Positions 15,262 to 23,303 of a stretch of DNA of 64,000 nt are shown piece after piece. Source of the DNA: Pelomonas parva (GTDB taxonomy: Bacteria > Pseudomonadota > Gammaproteobacteria > Burkholderiales > Burkholderiaceae_C); the NCBI RefSeq assembly GCF_043555835.1, contig NZ_JBIGHV010000011.1, positions 1-64,000 on the forward strand. The letters are read 5' to 3'. The notes below the pieces were generated by a model that ran no database searches, had not been told where the DNA came from, and was given only the letters and a program-made list of their open reading frames with translations. The translations under genes were made by a program, and so were the position numbers. Every line of letters begins with the position of its first letter. The stretch's first letter is position 1.

Positions 15262-15897
15262 TCAGTCCAGTTGCAAGCCCAGCCGCGCCAGCTCGCCGCG
15301 CCCCTGCCGCACCAGCACGGGCTCGTCGCCCTGGCTCAAGTCCAGCACCGTCGTGGGCTGGGCCGGGCAGGCGCCGGCGTCCAGCACGAACTGCAGCTGG
15401 CGGTCCAGGCGCTGGCTGACATCGGCCGCGTCGTTCATCGGCTCGGTCTCGCCGGGCGGGATCAGCGTCGTCGACAGCAGCGGCTCGCCGAAGAGCGCCA
15501 GCAGGTCCTGCGTGACGCGGTGGTCGGGCACGCGCAGGCCGATGGTGCGGCGGCTGGGGTGGGACAGGCGGCGGGGAACTTCCTTGGTCGCCGGCAAGAT
15601 GAAGGTGTAGGCGCCAGGCGTGGCGAGCTTGAGCAGGCGGTACTGGCGGTTGTCCACCATCGCGTAGGTGGCCAGCTCGGACAGGTCGCGGCACAGCAGC
15701 GTCAGGTGGTGCTTGTCGTCCACACCGCGCACGCGGCGCAGCGCCTCGACGGCGGCCTTGTCGTCCAGATGGCAGACCAGCGCGTAGCTGGAGTCCGTCG
15801 GGATCGCGCCCACGCCACCGGCCTGCAGCATCTGCGCCACCTGGCGCAGGAAGCGCGGCTGCGGGTTGTCGGGATGGACTTCGAAGAGCTGGGCCAT
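15262..15897 (-). CDS. YrdC/Sua5-family protein (YciO-like)
   Basis: The 211-residue protein consists of one YrdC fold, with PTDSSYALVCHL (34-45) and DDKHHLTLLCRDLSELATYA near residues 80-99, close to YciO of E. coli. YrdC proteins make the threonylcarbamoyl-AMP used for the t6A modification of tRNA. YciO-type members are more weakly linked to that reaction. The start ATG overlaps the stop of the PHP gene (ATGA), so the two are translated together, as yciV and yciO neighbours are in other proteobacteria. Confidence 0.85.
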   Translation of the reverse strand: MAQLFEVHPDNPQPRFLRQVAQMLQAGGVGAIPTDSSYALVCHLDDKAAVEALRRVRGVDDKHHLTLLCRDLSELATYAMVDNRQYRLLKLATPGAYTFILPATKEVPRRLSHPSRRTIGLRVPDHRVTQDLLALFGEPLLSTTLIPPGETEPMNDAADVSQRLDRQLQFVLDAGACPAQPTTVLDLSQGDEPVLVRQGRGELARLGLQLD

Positions 15898-16760
15898 CAG
15901 TGCTGAATCCTCGCCTCAAGCTCGGCCCACACCGGCGTCAGCTGAGCCGCCAGCGGCGGCAGCGCGCCCAGGTCGATGCGGCTCTCGTCGGGGGAATGGA
16001 AGTCCGAGCCGCGCGAGGCCAGCAGGCCGAACTCCAGCGCCGTGTCGGCGTACTTCACGAACTCGTGCGGCGCATGGCTGCCGGTGACGACCTCGATGCC
16101 GCGCCCGCCATGGCCGATGAACTCGGTGATCAGCGCGTACTCCTCGGTCGGCGTGAAGTCGTAGCGGCCCGGGTGGGCGATGACGGCGACGCCGCCGGCC
16201 CGCGTGATCCAGCCGACCGCGTCCTTCAGCGCCGCCCACTTGTGCGCGACGAAGCCGGGCTTGCCCTCGGTCAGGAAGCGGCGGAAGACCTCGGAGATGT
16301 CGCCGCAATGGCCTGCGTCCACCAGGAAGCGGGCGAAGTGCGTGCGCGAGATCAGGTCGGGGTTGCCGACGTACTTCAGTGCGCCCTCGAAGGCGCCGTG
16401 GATGCCCACCTGGGCCAGGCCGGCGGCCATCTCGCGGGCACGCGCCTCGCGGCCGCCACGCGTGGCGCGCAGGCCGGCGACGATCTCGGGCGCCTCATGG
16501 TCGAAGCCCAGGCCGACGATGTGCACCACGCGGCCGGCGAAGGTCACCGAGATTTCGGTGCCGGTCAGATAGGCCAGGCCGCTCGCCTTGGCCGCCGCGA
16601 TGGCGCGGGCCTGGCCGCCGATCTCGTCGTGGTCGGTCAGCGACCACAGCTGAACGCCGCGCGCCGCCGCGCGCTCGGCCAGCGCCTCGGGCGTCAGCGT
16701 GCCGTCCGAAATGACGGAATGGCAGTGCAGGTCGGCGTTGAGCGTGGGGTCGAGGTTCAC
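15897..16760 (-). CDS. PHP-domain phosphoesterase (nucleoside bisphosphate phosphatase/RNase AM type)
   Basis: The 287-residue protein has the PHP metal-binding motifs D10-L-H12-C-H14 and T-D43-H44-D45, plus a later HPGRYD and a C-terminal RGSDFH. This is the YciV/TrpH family, whose members remove the 3' phosphate of 3',5'-nucleotides and trim RNA 5' ends. It sits first in a two-gene operon with the YrdC-family gene. The start has no competing upstream ATG in good context. Confidence 0.87.
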   Translation of the reverse strand: MNLDPTLNADLHCHSVISDGTLTPEALAERAAARGVQLWSLTDHDEIGGQARAIAAAKASGLAYLTGTEISVTFAGRVVHIVGLGFDHEAPEIVAGLRATRGGREARAREMAAGLAQVGIHGAFEGALKYVGNPDLISRTHFARFLVDAGHCGDISEVFRRFLTEGKPGFVAHKWAALKDAVGWITRAGGVAVIAHPGRYDFTPTEEYALITEFIGHGGRGIEVVTGSHAPHEFVKYADTALEFGLLASRGSDFHSPDESRIDLGALPPLAAQLTPVWAELEARIQH

Positions 16761-16782
16761 GCCGCGATTGTGTCAGCCGCCG

Positions 16783-18693
16783 TCACAGACGAAAGGCCTT
16801 GACGGTTTCGTCCATACCCTGGGCCTGGGCTCTGAGGCTTTCTGCCGACGCGGCGGCCTGCTCGACCAGCGCCGCGTTCTGCTGCGTCATCGCGTCGATC
16901 TCGCGCACCGCGTCGCCCACCTCGGTGGTCTGCTGGGCTTCGCCGCGGGTCTGCTCGGCCATCGCATGGATGAGGCCGCTCATGTCGCCGACCTTGCCCA
17001 GGATGGCCTGCACTGACGCGCCGGCTGCCTTGGCCTGGGCACTGCCGGCCTCGACCCGCTCCACCGACTGGGCGATCAGCGTCTTGATCTCCTTGGCGGC
17101 CGTGGCGCTGCGCTGGGCCAGGCTGCGCACCTCGGCGGCGACGACCGCAAAGCCGCGGCCCTGATCGCCGGCCCGCGCCGCTTCGACGGCGGCATTCAGC
17201 GCCAGGATGTTGGTCTGGAAGGCGATGCCGTCGATCAGGCCGGTGATGTCGGCGATGCGCTGGCTGGCGGCGTGGATGCCGCTCATCGTGCCGGCCATCG
17301 CGTCGACCACGCGGCCGCCGTCCGCCGCGACGGCGGCGGCGGAACCGGCCAGGGCCTCGGCGTCCCGGGCCGCCTGGCTGCTGTGCCGGACCGCAGCGGT
17401 CAGGGACTGCACGTGGGACGCGGTCTGCTCTAGCCGGGCTGCGGCCTGCTCGGTGCGCTGCGCCAGGTCCTGGTTGCCGACGGCGATCTCGCCGGCCGCC
17501 GTGCGGATGCCGCCGGCGTCGTGGTGGATGCGCTCGACCAGCGCGCGCAGGCGCTGCTGCATGTCGGCCAGCGCCGCCAGCACCCGGCCCAGTTCGTCCT
17601 GTCGGCCCTGGGGCACGGGCTGGGAGAGGTCGCCGGCGGCGATGCGCTCGGTCACCGCCACCATCTGCCCCACGGGGACCAGCAGCTGGCGGATGGCGCG
17701 CACCATCAGCCGCAGCATCAATGCCAGGGCCAGCGGCAGCAGCACCAGCAGCGCGTTGCGGCGCAGCGCGGCACGCTCGGCGCGGGCGGCCAGGCTGGCG
17801 TCCAGCGCCTCCATGACCTGGCCGCTGAGGCGGGCCTGCAGCGCACCGGCCTCGGCGAGGCGGGCGGCGAGCTGGTCCAGCGGGTAGTTCACGTCACGGG
17901 CGGCGGCGGCCAGCGTGGTGTCCACCTGCTGGCGCTGAGCCCGGGCGCTGAGCAGCAGCGGCTGCAGCCGGTGGTTGAGGGCACTGTCGTCGGCCTCCAG
18001 CGCCAGCCGCAGGCGCAGCTGCATCTGCGCGGCATGCTCGCCGTAGCGGCTGTGCACGGCGGACAGGCGGGCCAGGTCGTCCACGGCGGCGGCGCGCGCC
18101 AGCGCGGCCAGCTCCGAGAGCGCGTCCTGCACGCGTGGCGCGGACTGCAGGCCGGCCTCAATGGCGAAGTGGGAGGCCGCGTCCGGGTCCAGCAGCAGGC
18201 CGCTGCCGGCGTTCAGCTCGGCGATGGCCGTGAAGGCCGCGTCGGCCAGCGCAGCCTGCGCCGTCAGCAGGCTTGGCACGTCCAGCGGCCCTTGGTTGAT
18301 GGCCTGCTGCAGCTCGGCATGGCGGCTGCGCAGCGCGGCGACCTGCTCGCGCTGGCGGGCGGCCAGGTGCTCGGGCAGGCCCGTGGCGAGCGTGGCCTCC
18401 AGCGACTTCAGCGCGGCTTGCACGGCCTCGGCTGCGGCGACGGCCTGCGGCTTCGCATCCGGCCGGGTGGACAAGGCCTCCGCGGCCAGGCCGCGCTGCG
18501 CCTGCAGGCTTGCCAGCAGCGCCTGCCAGGCGCGGTTGGCGGGCAGGGCCTGGTGCTGCTGGTCGGCGGTGGCCAGCTGTTCGGCATAGCCGCGCAGCAG
18601 CAGTGCGCAGGGCAGGGCGCCCAGCAGCAGCGACAGGCAGGCGATGAAGATGAGCCGCGTGCGCAGGCTCCAATGGGCGGTCAACAGCTTCAT
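16783..18693 (-). CDS. Methyl-accepting chemotaxis protein
   Basis: The 636-residue chemoreceptor has membrane helix 1 at about 13-34, a periplasmic helical sensor domain at 35-310, membrane helix 2 at about 312-332, HAMP at 333-385 and a cytoplasmic signalling domain. The highly conserved hairpin tip IDGIAFQTNILALNAAVEA falls near 488-510. There is no C-terminal CheR-binding pentapeptide. The ligand is unknown. It follows the EAL-CBS-GGDEF gene by 15 bp on the same strand, suggesting that c-di-GMP and chemotaxis outputs are expressed together. Confidence 0.92.
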   Translation of the reverse strand: MKLLTAHWSLRTRLIFIACLSLLLGALPCALLLRGYAEQLATADQQHQALPANRAWQALLASLQAQRGLAAEALSTRPDAKPQAVAAAEAVQAALKSLEATLATGLPEHLAARQREQVAALRSRHAELQQAINQGPLDVPSLLTAQAALADAAFTAIAELNAGSGLLLDPDAASHFAIEAGLQSAPRVQDALSELAALARAAAVDDLARLSAVHSRYGEHAAQMQLRLRLALEADDSALNHRLQPLLLSARAQRQQVDTTLAAAARDVNYPLDQLAARLAEAGALQARLSGQVMEALDASLAARAERAALRRNALLVLLPLALALMLRLMVRAIRQLLVPVGQMVAVTERIAAGDLSQPVPQGRQDELGRVLAALADMQQRLRALVERIHHDAGGIRTAAGEIAVGNQDLAQRTEQAAARLEQTASHVQSLTAAVRHSSQAARDAEALAGSAAAVAADGGRVVDAMAGTMSGIHAASQRIADITGLIDGIAFQTNILALNAAVEAARAGDQGRGFAVVAAEVRSLAQRSATAAKEIKTLIAQSVERVEAGSAQAKAAGASVQAILGKVGDMSGLIHAMAEQTRGEAQQTTEVGDAVREIDAMTQQNAALVEQAAASAESLRAQAQGMDETVKAFRL

Positions 18694-18708
18694 GACGGCG
18701 GGCTGTGT

Positions 18709-20523
18709 TCAGGCCGCGCGCAGCGTGCGCTGCGGCGTGCGGCGGTCGACGAAGTAGCGGCTGCCGCCGGCGCGGCCCTTGACGACGCGCTTGGGCTCGG
18801 CCAGCGCGGCGCTGAGCGCCCGCGCGCTGTCGAAGCTGCCCGGCAGGTGCAGCACGGCGCCGGCCGAGAAGGTGGGCAGCGGGTGGAAGCTGGGCTGGTT
18901 CTGGCGGTTCAGCGTCACATAGCCGCCGGCGGCCAGGTGTTCGGCCGAGAAGAAGCTGCGCACGCCGGCATCGAAGGCCTCGCAGATGCGCGTCAGCCGC
19001 GCCTCCCAGTCGGCGCTGCCCAGCACCATGACGAAGTCGTCGCCGCCGACATGGCCGACGAAGTCCAGCTGCGGGTCGGCGGCCTGGGTCAGCGCGCGGG
19101 CGGCCAGGCGGATGATGTCGTCGCCGACGCGGTAGCCGTAGACGTCGTTGAAGGGCTTGAAGTTGTCGATGTCCCAGACCACGGCGGCAAAGCTCTCGCC
19201 GGCCTCGATGAGGCGGTCCAGGTGGTTGTCGATGGGCACGTTGCCGGGCAGCAGCGTCAGCGGGTTGGCGTAGCGGGCGGCGTGCACCTGCAGGTCGGAC
19301 ACGGCCTTGAGCAGGTCGGAGCTGCGGCCCGAGCCGAAGTAGGCGCCGTCGCGCGTGACGATGAAGCCGTCCATCAGCAGGCGCTCGTCGAGGTTGGCCA
19401 GCGCGTCGCTCATCGCGCGCAGCGGCGTGGCGACATCGAACACCAGCGGGTGCGGGTCCATGACCTCCACGCAGCTGCGCTTGTCGAAGATGTCCATGAA
19501 GTAGCGCTCGGTGCTGCGCTTGAGCACGTGCAGCGAGCGCAGCACGCCGATGGGGCGCTGCTGCGCGTCCAGCACGGGGATGGCGAGCAGCTGTTCGTCG
19601 CTGTGGAACAGGTCCACCACGCTGCGGCAGTTGGCGGCGGCCGTGACGGTGAGGCCGCGGCGCGCCAGCTGCGCGGCGCTGGTGATGGCGCCCTGGGCCA
19701 GCGGCAGCGCCAGGTCGTTCTGCAGCAGGCGCGGCTGGGCGTCGGCGGCCAGGCGCCCGCTCCACTGCGCGCTCAAGGACGCACGCGGCGTGGCACTGGG
19801 CCGCGCGAACAGATAGCCCTGGCAGATGGACAGCCCCAGGCGGCGTAGCACGTCCAGGTCGGGTTCCTGTTCCAGCCCCTCGGCGACCACCTCGCAGCCG
19901 CTGCTGAGAGCCATCTCGACGATGGAGCGCACGAATTGCTGCTTCAGCGGTTCCTGGGCGATGCCGTCGATAAAGTGACGGTCGATCTTGACGAAGTCCG
20001 GCCGCATCTGCATCCAGCGGCGCAGGCTGGCGAAGCCCTCGCCGAGGTCGTCGAGTGCGACGCGAAAGCCACGCTCGCGCAGCGCCTGCAGCGCGTCGTC
20101 CAGCCGGGCCAGGTCCTCGATGGGGCGGGTCTCGGTCAGCTCGATGACGACGCGTGACGTGGGCAGTCCCAGCTCGTTCAGTTCTTCGGCCAGCAGGCCG
20201 GCATGCTCGCGTGCGCTCAGCAGCGTGTCGGCCGTGACGTTCAGGAACAGCTGGCCCGGCAGGCCCAAGCCCTTGAAGCGCTGGATGGCCCGGCGCACGA
20301 CCAGGTGTTCCAGCTCGACGAGGCGGCCCAGGCGCGCGGCGGCCTCGAACAGCACGAGCGGCGAATGCAGCGGGCCGTCGGCCGGGCCGCGGGTCAGCGC
20401 CTCGAAGCCATAGACCTCGGCGCGGTCAATGGCGATGAGAGGTTGGAAGTGGATGTCGAAGCTGCGTTGCTCGATGAGGCGGTCGAGCGCGTGGGCGAGG
20501 GGGTCGGGCGCGTGGTCGCGCAT
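18709..20523 (-). CDS. EAL-CBS-GGDEF protein (c-di-GMP turnover or sensing)
   Basis: From ATG 20523 (CGGAG upstream; an earlier ATG at 20559 is possible) the protein has 604 residues. The order is EAL (about 15-250), a CBS pair (about 280-400) and GGDEF (about 435-585). The EAL domain keeps E41-A-L, the FLNV asparagine, ELTE, DDLGEG, VKID and EGLE, so it is probably an active phosphodiesterase. The GGDEF site reads GGDDF, a change from glutamate to aspartate that may weaken or abolish cyclase activity. CBS domains often bind adenine nucleotides. It is cotranscribed with the chemoreceptor downstream. Confidence 0.9.
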   Translation of the reverse strand: MRDHAPDPLAHALDRLIEQRSFDIHFQPLIAIDRAEVYGFEALTRGPADGPLHSPLVLFEAAARLGRLVELEHLVVRRAIQRFKGLGLPGQLFLNVTADTLLSAREHAGLLAEELNELGLPTSRVVIELTETRPIEDLARLDDALQALRERGFRVALDDLGEGFASLRRWMQMRPDFVKIDRHFIDGIAQEPLKQQFVRSIVEMALSSGCEVVAEGLEQEPDLDVLRRLGLSICQGYLFARPSATPRASLSAQWSGRLAADAQPRLLQNDLALPLAQGAITSAAQLARRGLTVTAAANCRSVVDLFHSDEQLLAIPVLDAQQRPIGVLRSLHVLKRSTERYFMDIFDKRSCVEVMDPHPLVFDVATPLRAMSDALANLDERLLMDGFIVTRDGAYFGSGRSSDLLKAVSDLQVHAARYANPLTLLPGNVPIDNHLDRLIEAGESFAAVVWDIDNFKPFNDVYGYRVGDDIIRLAARALTQAADPQLDFVGHVGGDDFVMVLGSADWEARLTRICEAFDAGVRSFFSAEHLAAGGYVTLNRQNQPSFHPLPTFSAGAVLHLPGSFDSARALSAALAEPKRVVKGRAGGSRYFVDRRTPQRTLRAA

Positions 20524-20647
20524 GGAGGGCTCCGGGGTCCGCCGCGCCGCCCGAGACATCCGGGCTGGCTGGCGAGCGGCATTCTTCGGAGGCCCCGTGA
20601 CAGTCAGGTGACTTGGGCTGGCGGCAAGCGCGGCCCTGCCAACTCCG

Positions 20648-22369
20648 TCACGCCTGGGCTTCGATCATGTACTGCACCCGCTGCTGGCCCTGCCATTCGT
20701 CCAGGCTCAGCCGGTAGGCCAGCGTGGCGCGCTCGGGCAGCATGTCAACGTGGTTGAACCAGATCGCGTCGATGAGCTTGGCGCCCTGGCGCAGGCGCAG
20801 CTTGAGATGCTTCTCGCCCACCAGCCGCTGCGAGATGACCTCGAAGCGGTCGCAGAATACCGGCGCCTCGAAGCCCTGGCCCCAGACCTGGGCGTCCAGC
20901 AGCCGGGCGGTCTCGGCCGTGGCGGCCTCTAGAGGCAGCGCGCCATCGTGGCGCAGCGTGCGGGTCAGGTCTTGCTCGTCCAGCCATTCCTCGGCGACGC
21001 GGGCGAAGGCGAGGGCGAAGCGGTTGATGTCGTCCACCGCCAGCGTGGCGCCGGCCGCCATCGCGTGGCCGCCGAACTTCGCGAGCAGGTCGGGCTCGCG
21101 CTTGGCGACCAGGTCCAGCGCGTCGCGCAGGTGGAAGCCGGGGATGGAGCGGCCCGAGCCCTTCAGGTGGCCATCGGCGCCGCGCGCGAAGACGAACGTC
21201 GGGCGGTGCACGCGGTCCTTGATGCGCGAGGCGACGATGCCGACGACGCCTTCGTGGAAGTCGGCGTCGAACAGCGCCACGGCCGGCGGCAGCGCGCCTT
21301 GCAGCGCGGCTATCAGGCCGTCCAGCCGCGCTTCGGCCATCTCGCGCATGCCGCTCTCGATCTCGCGGCGCTCGCGGTTGATGGTGTCGAGCTGGGTCGC
21401 GAGTTCGAGCGCACGCTCGGGGTCGTCAGTGGTCAGCGTCTCTATGCCCAGTGTCATGTCGGCCAGCCGGCCCGCTGCGTTGATGCGCGGGCCTAGGGCA
21501 AAACCGAGGTCGAAGCCCTGGGCCTTGGACGCATCGCGCTTGGCCGCGCTGAACAGGGCCATCACGCCGGGCTGCGCGCGGCCGGCGCGCATGCGCTTCA
21601 GGCCTTGCGCGACGAGGCGGCGGTTGTTGGCGTCGAGCTTCACGACGTCGGCGACGGTGCCCAGCGCGACGAGGTCGAGCAGGCCGTCCAGCCGTGGCAC
21701 CTCTGTGAAGGCGCCACGCGAGCGCAGCTCGGCGCGCAAGCCCATCAGCACGTAGAAGGCCACGCCCACGCCGGCCAGCGACTTGCTGGCAAACGTGCAA
21801 CCCGGCTGGTTGGGGTTGACGATGGCCTCCGCCTCGGGGACGACCGTCGAGCCGTCGACGAGGGCAGGGAGGTGATGGTCGGTCACCAGCACCTTGAGCC
21901 CCAGCGCGCGGGCGTGCGCCACACCGGCCAGGCTGGCGATGCCGTTGTCCACCGTGACCAGCAGCGCGGGCGATTGCTCCAGCGCCAGGTCGACGATGGT
22001 GGGCGTGAGGCCATAGCCGTGCACCGCGCGGTCGGGCACGACGTAGCCGAGTTGATCCGGCTGCGCGCCCAGCAGGCGCAGGCCGCGCAGCATGACGGCG
22101 CAGGCGGTGGCGCCGTCGCAGTCGTAGTCGGCGACGACGACGATGCGCTCGCCGTGCTGGAGGGCGTCGGCCAGCAGGCGGCCGGCTTCGGGCAGGCCCT
22201 TGAGGTCGGTCGGCGGCAGCAACTGGGCCAGGCTTTCGTCCAGCTCAGTCGCCTCGCGCACGCCGCGAGCGGCCAGCAGGCGGGCCAGCAGCGGCGCGAC
22301 GCCGGCCTGCTCCAGCGCCCAGGCGGTGCGCGGCGGGACTTCGCGTTCAACGAGCTTGGGCGAGTTCAT
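20648..22369 (-). CDS. recJ: Single-stranded-DNA exonuclease RecJ
   Basis: RecJ degrades single-stranded DNA 5' to 3' in recombination, mismatch and base-excision repair. The 573-residue protein is full length (E. coli has 577). The DHH-family motifs are DYDCDG (81-86), TDHHLP (163-168) and, in the DHHA1 domain, GGHAMAAG near residue 460. The start overlaps the stop of the upstream gene (ATGA), which fixes it at 22369 even though the frame is open further upstream. Confidence 0.96.
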   Translation of the reverse strand: MNSPKLVEREVPPRTAWALEQAGVAPLLARLLAARGVREATELDESLAQLLPPTDLKGLPEAGRLLADALQHGERIVVVADYDCDGATACAVMLRGLRLLGAQPDQLGYVVPDRAVHGYGLTPTIVDLALEQSPALLVTVDNGIASLAGVAHARALGLKVLVTDHHLPALVDGSTVVPEAEAIVNPNQPGCTFASKSLAGVGVAFYVLMGLRAELRSRGAFTEVPRLDGLLDLVALGTVADVVKLDANNRRLVAQGLKRMRAGRAQPGVMALFSAAKRDASKAQGFDLGFALGPRINAAGRLADMTLGIETLTTDDPERALELATQLDTINRERREIESGMREMAEARLDGLIAALQGALPPAVALFDADFHEGVVGIVASRIKDRVHRPTFVFARGADGHLKGSGRSIPGFHLRDALDLVAKREPDLLAKFGGHAMAAGATLAVDDINRFALAFARVAEEWLDEQDLTRTLRHDGALPLEAATAETARLLDAQVWGQGFEAPVFCDRFEVISQRLVGEKHLKLRLRQGAKLIDAIWFNHVDMLPERATLAYRLSLDEWQGQQRVQYMIEAQA

Positions 22370-23241
22370 AGCGCCTCCAGCACGGCCGCCACATCGGGTG
22401 ACTGCCAACGGCGCTTGAGCTTCTCGATCAGCGACAGCGGTTGAGCGCTGAAGTGACGTGCAAAGCGTTCGCCGCACAACGTCAGGCCGGTCAGCGCTTC
22501 AGCCAGCGGCCCGGCGTCGAGCCGCTGCCAGGCCTCGGCCCAGGCGGCGAGGTCGCCGTTCAGCAGCGGCTCGGTCAGGCGGGCATCGACGGTCACGTCG
22601 GCAGGCTTGCCGTTCGAGCGGCCGATATCGCCTATCCACACCGAGTTGATCGCATGCTCGCCGCGCGCCTCGCGCTCCTCGTTCAGTACGTGGCCGTGCA
22701 TCAGCATCTGCGCCTCGTTCTGCCAGCGGCGCAGCACGCGGCTCTGCGGCAGCCATGGCTCGATGGGCCGGCCGGCGGCGCGTTCGATGCTGGCGGCTTG
22801 AAGACCGTCCAGCGCCGTCGCATGGCCGATGACCCAGTGCGTCGCATCCAGCAGCCGCCATTGCCAGCCCTCGCTCTCGGGCCACAGCTCGCGCAGCAGC
22901 GCGGCGAAGCGGGCCGCTTCGGACTCCGACAGCTGCAGCGCCGCCGGCGGCAACACGTCCACGCCGTCCGTGCCCACGGCCAGGTGCACCGGCGTCATCA
23001 GCGCCCAGCTCAGCTCGGGCCCGGCATCGACCGCCCAGGCCGCCGCGCTGGGCTCGGCCTGGCCACGCAGTGCGGCCAGCGCGATGTGGTGGGGCGGCTG
23101 GGGCGAGAACTCGTCGCTGCCCCAGGTCTCGGTCGGGCTGAGCCGGTTCAGCAGCGCGGCCAGGTTAGGCAGGGCCAGGCTGGAGAACGCATGCCGCGCG
23201 GCTTCGTCCAGCGCGCCGGCATGGGGAATCATCAGATGCAT
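22366..23241 (-). CDS. Conserved protein upstream of recJ (phosphoglycerate-mutase-like, function unknown)
   Basis: The 291-residue cytosolic protein carries no motif I can tie to a reaction. It begins MHLMIPHAGALDEAARHAF and contains NSVWIGDIGRSNGKP near residues 200-214. Proteins of this kind sit before recJ in many Burkholderiales and are sometimes labelled phosphoglycerate mutase. I treat that label as unproven. The 4-bp overlap with recJ shows one operon. No signal peptide or membrane segment is seen. Confidence 0.8.
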   Translation of the reverse strand: MHLMIPHAGALDEAARHAFSSLALPNLAALLNRLSPTETWGSDEFSPQPPHHIALAALRGQAEPSAAAWAVDAGPELSWALMTPVHLAVGTDGVDVLPPAALQLSESEAARFAALLRELWPESEGWQWRLLDATHWVIGHATALDGLQAASIERAAGRPIEPWLPQSRVLRRWQNEAQMLMHGHVLNEEREARGEHAINSVWIGDIGRSNGKPADVTVDARLTEPLLNGDLAAWAEAWQRLDAGPLAEALTGLTLCGERFARHFSAQPLSLIEKLKRRWQSPDVAAVLEAL

Positions 23242-23262
23242 GAGCGGGATTATCCCGGGGGG

Positions 23263-23291
23263 CTTTCAAGTGGTTGTCACACAACCTTCAT
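23263..23291 (+). promoter_or_regulatory. Pho box-like triple repeat in front of ppk1
   Basis: Three 7-bp units resembling CTGTCAT are spaced by exactly four bases: CTTTCAA (23263-23269), TTGTCAC (23274-23280) and CCTTCAT (23285-23291). This 11-bp period is the signature of PhoB binding sites. A possible -10, TACACT, follows at 23291-23296, only 8 bp before the ppk1 ATG. Confidence 0.65.
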
Positions 23292-23303
23292 ACACTTTTC
23301 GCC

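Noticed and set aside
17521..19848. Open frame of 775 codons on the plus strand
   Set aside because: It is antisense to the chemoreceptor and the EAL-CBS-GGDEF gene; composition is a GC artefact.
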